Below the pieces are notes generated by a model, which saw only the letters and a program-made list of their open reading frames with translations, was not told where the DNA came from and searched no databases. From assembly GCF_000518205.1 (NCBI RefSeq), contig NZ_JADD01000017.1:1-42185 (forward strand): DNA of 42,185 nucleotides, in the 5' to 3' direction. Every line of letters starts with the position of its first letter. Position 1 is the first letter of the stretch. Positions 38,921-42,185 of the stretch are shown here, in pieces. A program made the position numbers and the translations under genes. The DNA comes from Hutsoniella sourekii ATCC 700629. GTDB lineage: Bacteria; Bacillota; Bacilli; Lactobacillales; Aerococcaceae.

Positions 38921-40351
38921 ATGAATTTTGAAACCGTTATTGGATTAGAAGTTCACGTGGAATTAAAGACGGATTCCAAGATCTTCTCTAGTTCGCCAGC
39001 TCACTTTGGCGCTTCACCCAATGCTAATACGAATGAGAAAGATTGGGCTTATCCAGGTGCGCTACCTGTTGCTAACAAAGGGGCTATGGAGTATGGGATG
39101 CTCGCATCCTTAGCTTTGAACTGTGAGATTGCACGTGAGATGAGCTTTGATCGTAAGTTTTACTTCTATCCTGATAATCCATCAGCCTACCAAATTACCC
39201 AAAACTTCCAACCGGTAGGTCGAAATGGTTACCTAGATATCGAAGTAGAAGGAGAAATACGTCGTATACGAATTAATCGTGTTCATTTGGAAGAGGATGC
39301 TGGTAAGAATACTCACGGAACTGACGGCTTCTCTTATGTTGACTTGAACCGTCAAGGAACGCCATTGATTGAAATTGTAACTGAAGCAGATTTACGTTCC
39401 CCTGCTGAAGCTTATGCCTTCTTAGAAAAATTAAGAGAAACGATTCTATATACTGGTGTATCAGACGTTCGAATGGAAGAAGGTTCGCTTCGTTGTGATG
39501 CTAACGTATCATTAAGACCTTACGGTCAAGAGGAATTTGGAACTAAAGCTGAGTTGAAGAACTTGAATAGTTTCAACTTTGTGCGCAAGGGTCTGGAGTA
39601 TGAAGAAGTTCGTCAAGCCAATATCTTGCGCTCTGGAGGCAAGGTTAGCCAAGAAACACGTCGCTATGACGATATCAAGAATCAAACCTTTGCTATGCGT
39701 TCCAAGGAAGGTGCTGCCGATTATCGCTACTTCCCAGATCCAGATGTACCACCAATGACTGTATCGCAAGAGTGGATTGATCAAGTTGCTGAGCGATTAC
39801 CAGAAATGCCAACAGCCAGACGTGAACGATATACCCAGGAATTTGATTTACCAGACTATGATGCTATGGTTCTAACACAAACCAGAGAAATGTCTGATTT
39901 CTTTGATGAGACGGTTGCTGAAGGAGCGGATCCTAAGCAAGCATCTAACTGGTTGATGGGTGAATTATCTGCTTACTTAAACAAGGAGCAAATAGAACTG
40001 GCTGATACCCAACTCACACCAAGTAATTTGGCTCAAATGATCCAACTCATCTCAGATGGAACCATTTCTTCTAAGATTGCCAAGAAGCTCTTCCAAATCC
40101 TAGTCACTAAGGGTGGCGACGCTAATGAAGTAGTAGAAAAAGAAGGCATGGCTCAAATATCTGATCCTGCTAAATTACAGCCTATGATTGATGAAGTTCT
40201 TGATAATAATCCTGAATCGATAGAAGACTTTAAGAATGGTAAAGATAGAGCCGTTGGATTCTTTGTTGGACAAATAATGAAGCAAACCAAGGGGCAAGCC
40301 AATCCTCAAGTGGTTAATAAATTATTAATGGAAGCACTAGCCAAACGTTAA
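38921..40351 (+). CDS. gatB: Asp/Glu-tRNA amidotransferase subunit B
   Basis: A 476-aa kinase subunit that activates the misacylated tRNA. Seen: GLEVHVEL at the start, [22 protein letters not shown], the ATP/Mg site [10 protein letters not shown], and a C-terminal YqeY-like tail domain. ATG 38921 follows TAGGAGGA; an upstream frame to 38744 is only an overlap with gatA. Confidence 0.96.
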   Translation: MNFETVIGLEVHVELKTDSKIFSSSPAHFGASPNANTNEKDWAYPGALPVANKGAMEYGMLASLALNCEIAREMSFDRKFYFYPDNPSAYQITQNFQPVGRNGYLDIEVEGEIRRIRINRVHLEEDAGKNTHGTDGFSYVDLNRQGTPLIEIVTEADLRSPAEAYAFLEKLRETILYTGVSDVRMEEGSLRCDANVSLRPYGQEEFGTKAELKNLNSFNFVRKGLEYEEVRQANILRSGGKVSQETRRYDDIKNQTFAMRSKEGAADYRYFPDPDVPPMTVSQEWIDQVAERLPEMPTARRERYTQEFDLPDYDAMVLTQTREMSDFFDETVAEGADPKQASNWLMGELSAYLNKEQIELADTQLTPSNLAQMIQLISDGTISSKIAKKLFQILVTKGGDANEVVEKEGMAQISDPAKLQPMIDEVLDNNPESIEDFKNGKDRAVGFFVGQIMKQTKGQANPQVVNKLLMEALAKR

Positions 40352-40362
40352 TTTATTACAAG

Positions 40363-40390
40363 CACAGGTTCGAAAGAGCCTGTGTTTTTT
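40363..40390 (+). terminator. terminator of gatCAB
   Basis: CACAGG (40363-40368) and CCTGTG (40379-40384) form the stem; six T follow (40385-40390). Confidence 0.85.
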
Positions 40391-40491
40391 AATGGGATTA
40401 TAAAGTAAAATTCGCTTCCAAAGACTAGCAATTTATTTGTGTTATGGTATCCTAGAAAAGATCATTATTAAAGTAAAGGAAGGCGAAACGA

Positions 40492-41877
40492 TTGAAGAAA
40501 GCAGTAAGAATTATTGGCTTGTTTATTCTTTTATTAGCTATTATTTATTTTGGTGGCTATGCTTATTATGCAGGTAAATTTCAGGCCAATAGTCAATATG
40601 GACCGATTAATATCAGTCAGTTGAGTCTTCAAGAAGCTCAAAAGAAACTTGAAGACACTATAAATAATCAAGAGATTACAATCACTGAAAACAATCAACC
40701 GATTGCTTCCATTAATATTAAAGATCTTGGGGCAACTTTTGATACCAAAGATGGTTTACAGACTGCTTATAATCGTCAAGATCCCTCAAAGTGGTTTGTC
40801 AGTTTCTTCCAGCCCAGTCAATATGAACGAGTGTTGGCTCAAGAAATTGATCTCAGTGAAGATAAACTAGCCTCACTCTTGCAAAAGCAAGGAGTTGATA
40901 ACAGCGACCGCCAAGATCCTGTGGATGCAAGTGTGGAATATAGTGACCAAGTTGGTTATTATGTTGAGAAAGGTCAAGAAGGTAGCAAGATTGATTATGA
41001 AGTCTTAAATAATCATCTTATTCAGGCAATTCAGGATAATGAAACCAGTCTGCCCCTTGAAACTTCATACCAACAACCCACTATCAATGAAAATTCCGAT
41101 GCTATTAAAGAAGTGATGGATCAGGTCGATCAAACAAAAAACACCAAAATTACGATGAATCTTAGTGGCGATTCGGTGACAATCCCAGCCGACCGTATTC
41201 AGGAATGGATTCATTTTGATGATGCTAATCAGCTTGTTATCGATCGGGAAGGAGTTGCCACTTATTTACAGGAAGTGAATGAGCAATATTCAACCTTTGA
41301 TAAAGTTCGCAAGTTCGATTCAACTTTACAAGGAACAGTCGATGTCCAACCGGGAATTCTAGGTTGGGGTATAGACGTTGAAGAAGAGACCGAAGTGGTT
41401 GCTTCTGCCTTAGAATCAGCTAAAAGTATTGAAAATCATGAGCCTGCCATTTATTCTACAGGCAATGTAAATGGAACGGCTAATGAAATTGGTGATACTT
41501 ACGTTGAAATTGACTTAACCCACCAAATGATGTGGCTTTATGTAGATGGAGAGGTTATTGTTTCCACTGATATCGTATCCGGACAGCCAGGGGCTGAGAC
41601 AGTGCCAGGTGCCAATGCGGTTAATGAGATGTTGACTAACACTAACCTAACAGGCTTCAATCAGTTCTATAATGTAAGCTATTCAACCCCTGTATCCTAT
41701 TGGATTCGTTTTGATGATCAAGCGCAAGGCATCCATGATGCTTCATGGCAGGGTGCTTTCGGTGGTGACGTTTGGGCTTACGCAGGATCCTTGGGGTGCA
41801 TTAATACCCCTTACGATGCGGTATCTGTTATCTATGATCAGGTGGATATTGGAACACCGGTTATTGTTTATTACTAG
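40492..41877 (+). CDS. L,D-transpeptidase with peptidoglycan-binding-type repeats
   Basis: A 461-aa enzyme forming 3-3 cross-links or attaching proteins in peptidoglycan, with its catalytic domain outside the cell. Seen: an N-terminal TM (about 5-27), two PG_binding_4-like modules (about 35-330, each with a PISISQLSLQEA- or NNHLIQAI-type stretch), then a YkuD domain (from about 340) with YVEIDLTHQMMWLYVDGE, His415 in HDA and the catalytic SLGC motif (Ser433, Cys436). The TTG start at 40492 follows AAGGAAGG. No terminator separates it from the structured element that begins about 35 nt later. Confidence 0.9.
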   Translation: MKKAVRIIGLFILLLAIIYFGGYAYYAGKFQANSQYGPINISQLSLQEAQKKLEDTINNQEITITENNQPIASINIKDLGATFDTKDGLQTAYNRQDPSKWFVSFFQPSQYERVLAQEIDLSEDKLASLLQKQGVDNSDRQDPVDASVEYSDQVGYYVEKGQEGSKIDYEVLNNHLIQAIQDNETSLPLETSYQQPTINENSDAIKEVMDQVDQTKNTKITMNLSGDSVTIPADRIQEWIHFDDANQLVIDREGVATYLQEVNEQYSTFDKVRKFDSTLQGTVDVQPGILGWGIDVEEETEVVASALESAKSIENHEPAIYSTGNVNGTANEIGDTYVEIDLTHQMMWLYVDGEVIVSTDIVSGQPGAETVPGANAVNEMLTNTNLTGFNQFYNVSYSTPVSYWIRFDDQAQGIHDASWQGAFGGDVWAYAGSLGCINTPYDAVSVIYDQVDIGTPVIVYY

Positions 41878-41912
41878 TATCAGAGGCTATCAGATAAGTT
41901 GCAATAATTATA

Positions 41913-42185
41913 ATAAAAGCTTCGAAAAGCAAACAATCACTCAGCTGTAGTGGATCGCCTTCAGAGCCACGGCTCTTCCGGTGCGTTGCATACTGGGGCT
42001 GTAAGTTGCTAAAGCAACAACAGTCCTAGCATTAATTGGCTATATAGAGCTTCTTTACGCGTTAGCGTTTAGAAGCTCTTGTGCGTTAGCTTCTCTCCCT
42101 AAGCGCTAAAGCGCATAAGGGAGAGATATGGGCCAATTATCCTAAGACTACTGCTGAGTGATTGTTTGCTTTTCTTTGCTATTAT
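41913..42185 (+). ncRNA. putative large structured RNA / palindromic element, class unknown
   Basis: No credible gene. Outer arms 41913-41951 and 42147-42185 pair in one register (i+j=84098): 34 of 39 positions match, including an uninterrupted 22-bp run 41924-41945/42153-42174. Inside: hairpin A AGAGC/GCTCT (41963-41976), extended by CGCC/GGTG; hairpin B GGGCTGT/ACAGTCC (41996-42026) with inner GTTGC-TAAA-GCAAC; a branch stem TAATTGGC/GCCAATTA (42033-42040, 42132-42139) enclosing hairpin D AGAGCTTCT/AGAAGCTCT (42046-42079, tip ACGC-GTTA-GCGT) and hairpin E CTCTCCCT/AGGGAGAG (42093-42125, tip GCGC-TAAA-GCGC). Stems A and B each contain one G-T pair, which works only in plus-strand RNA. TATAAT at 41909-41914 could start the RNA near 41921. 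A MITE is the main alternative. The window ends at the outer arm. Confidence 0.55.
41913..42185. repeat. terminal inverted repeats of the 3' element
   Basis: The arms (39 nt each, mismatches at 41917, 41921-41923 and 41946) resemble terminal inverted repeats of a 273-bp non-autonomous element. No clear target duplication can be judged because the right flank is outside the window. Confidence 0.5.

Noticed and set aside
41919-41930. GCTT-CGAA-AAGC as a terminator for the L,D-transpeptidase gene
   Set aside because: Only a 4-bp stem without a T run; the same bases fit the large helix better.
41711-41950. A 79-codon frame overlapping the end of the L,D-transpeptidase and the left arm of the element
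   Set aside because: It is in another frame of a well-supported gene and has no ribosome site.

Overview
The window looks like chromosomal DNA of a low-GC Gram-positive in the order Lactobacillales. Pointers are strong AGGAGG-type ribosome sites, two arginine T-box leaders, the pcrA-ligA-camS-gatCAB order and a lactate oxidase very close to the Aerococcus viridans enzyme. An Aerococcaceae-like host is my inference; no rRNA or species marker is present. I saw no prophage, insertion sequence, tRNA gene or CRISPR array.

Layout. 1-8.1 kb: a CodA-type deaminase (minus) divergent from an MFS exporter, then an FMN lactate oxidase and a complete potABCD polyamine importer. 8.1-13.5 kb: a glyoxalase II, a PPOX-fold flavoprotein, and a LysR gene divergent from a two-gene flavoprotein reductase operon. 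The large reductase subunit fuses FMN_red, FMN_bind and FAD_binding_2 domains; a cre-like site lies inside the operon promoter. 13.6-15.3 kb: a VTT/DedA-type membrane protein coupled to a GT4 glycolipid-type glycosyltransferase. 15.4-20.4 kb: an arginine block. argG-argH (minus) and a solute-binding protein plus argF (plus) diverge from one 657-nt intergenic region holding two back-to-back T-box leaders, both reading the arginine codon CGC. 20.5-31.3 kb: a secreted protein of unknown function, an RlmI-like methyltransferase, an ABC/FtsX exporter pair, a zinc-ribbon membrane protein with a degenerate beta-lactamase-like domain, a small HTH protein, a membrane-anchored GH73 glucosaminidase, and a PurK-like protein lacking its catalytic motifs. 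31.4-40.4 kb: the core block pcrA, ligA, camS, gatC, gatA, gatB. 40.5-41.9 kb: an L,D-transpeptidase.

The last ~270 bases (41913-42185) are the least explained part. Two 39-nt arms pair in one register, 34 of 39 positions, and enclose five further helices, two with G-U pairs that make sense only on the plus strand. It looks like a folded RNA of about 250 nt, or a MITE-like palindromic element, and I cannot match it to a class I know.

Shared themes: arginine supply is controlled by tRNA-Arg charging on both divergent transcripts. Several redox genes (lactate oxidase, the FMN/FAD reductase) carry cre-like sites that suggest CcpA control. A cell-wall and envelope group (glycosyltransferase, glucosaminidase, L,D-transpeptidase, zinc-ribbon protein) is spread through the right half. 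Many starts given here are downstream of the longest possible start because a ribosome site at the right distance selects them.
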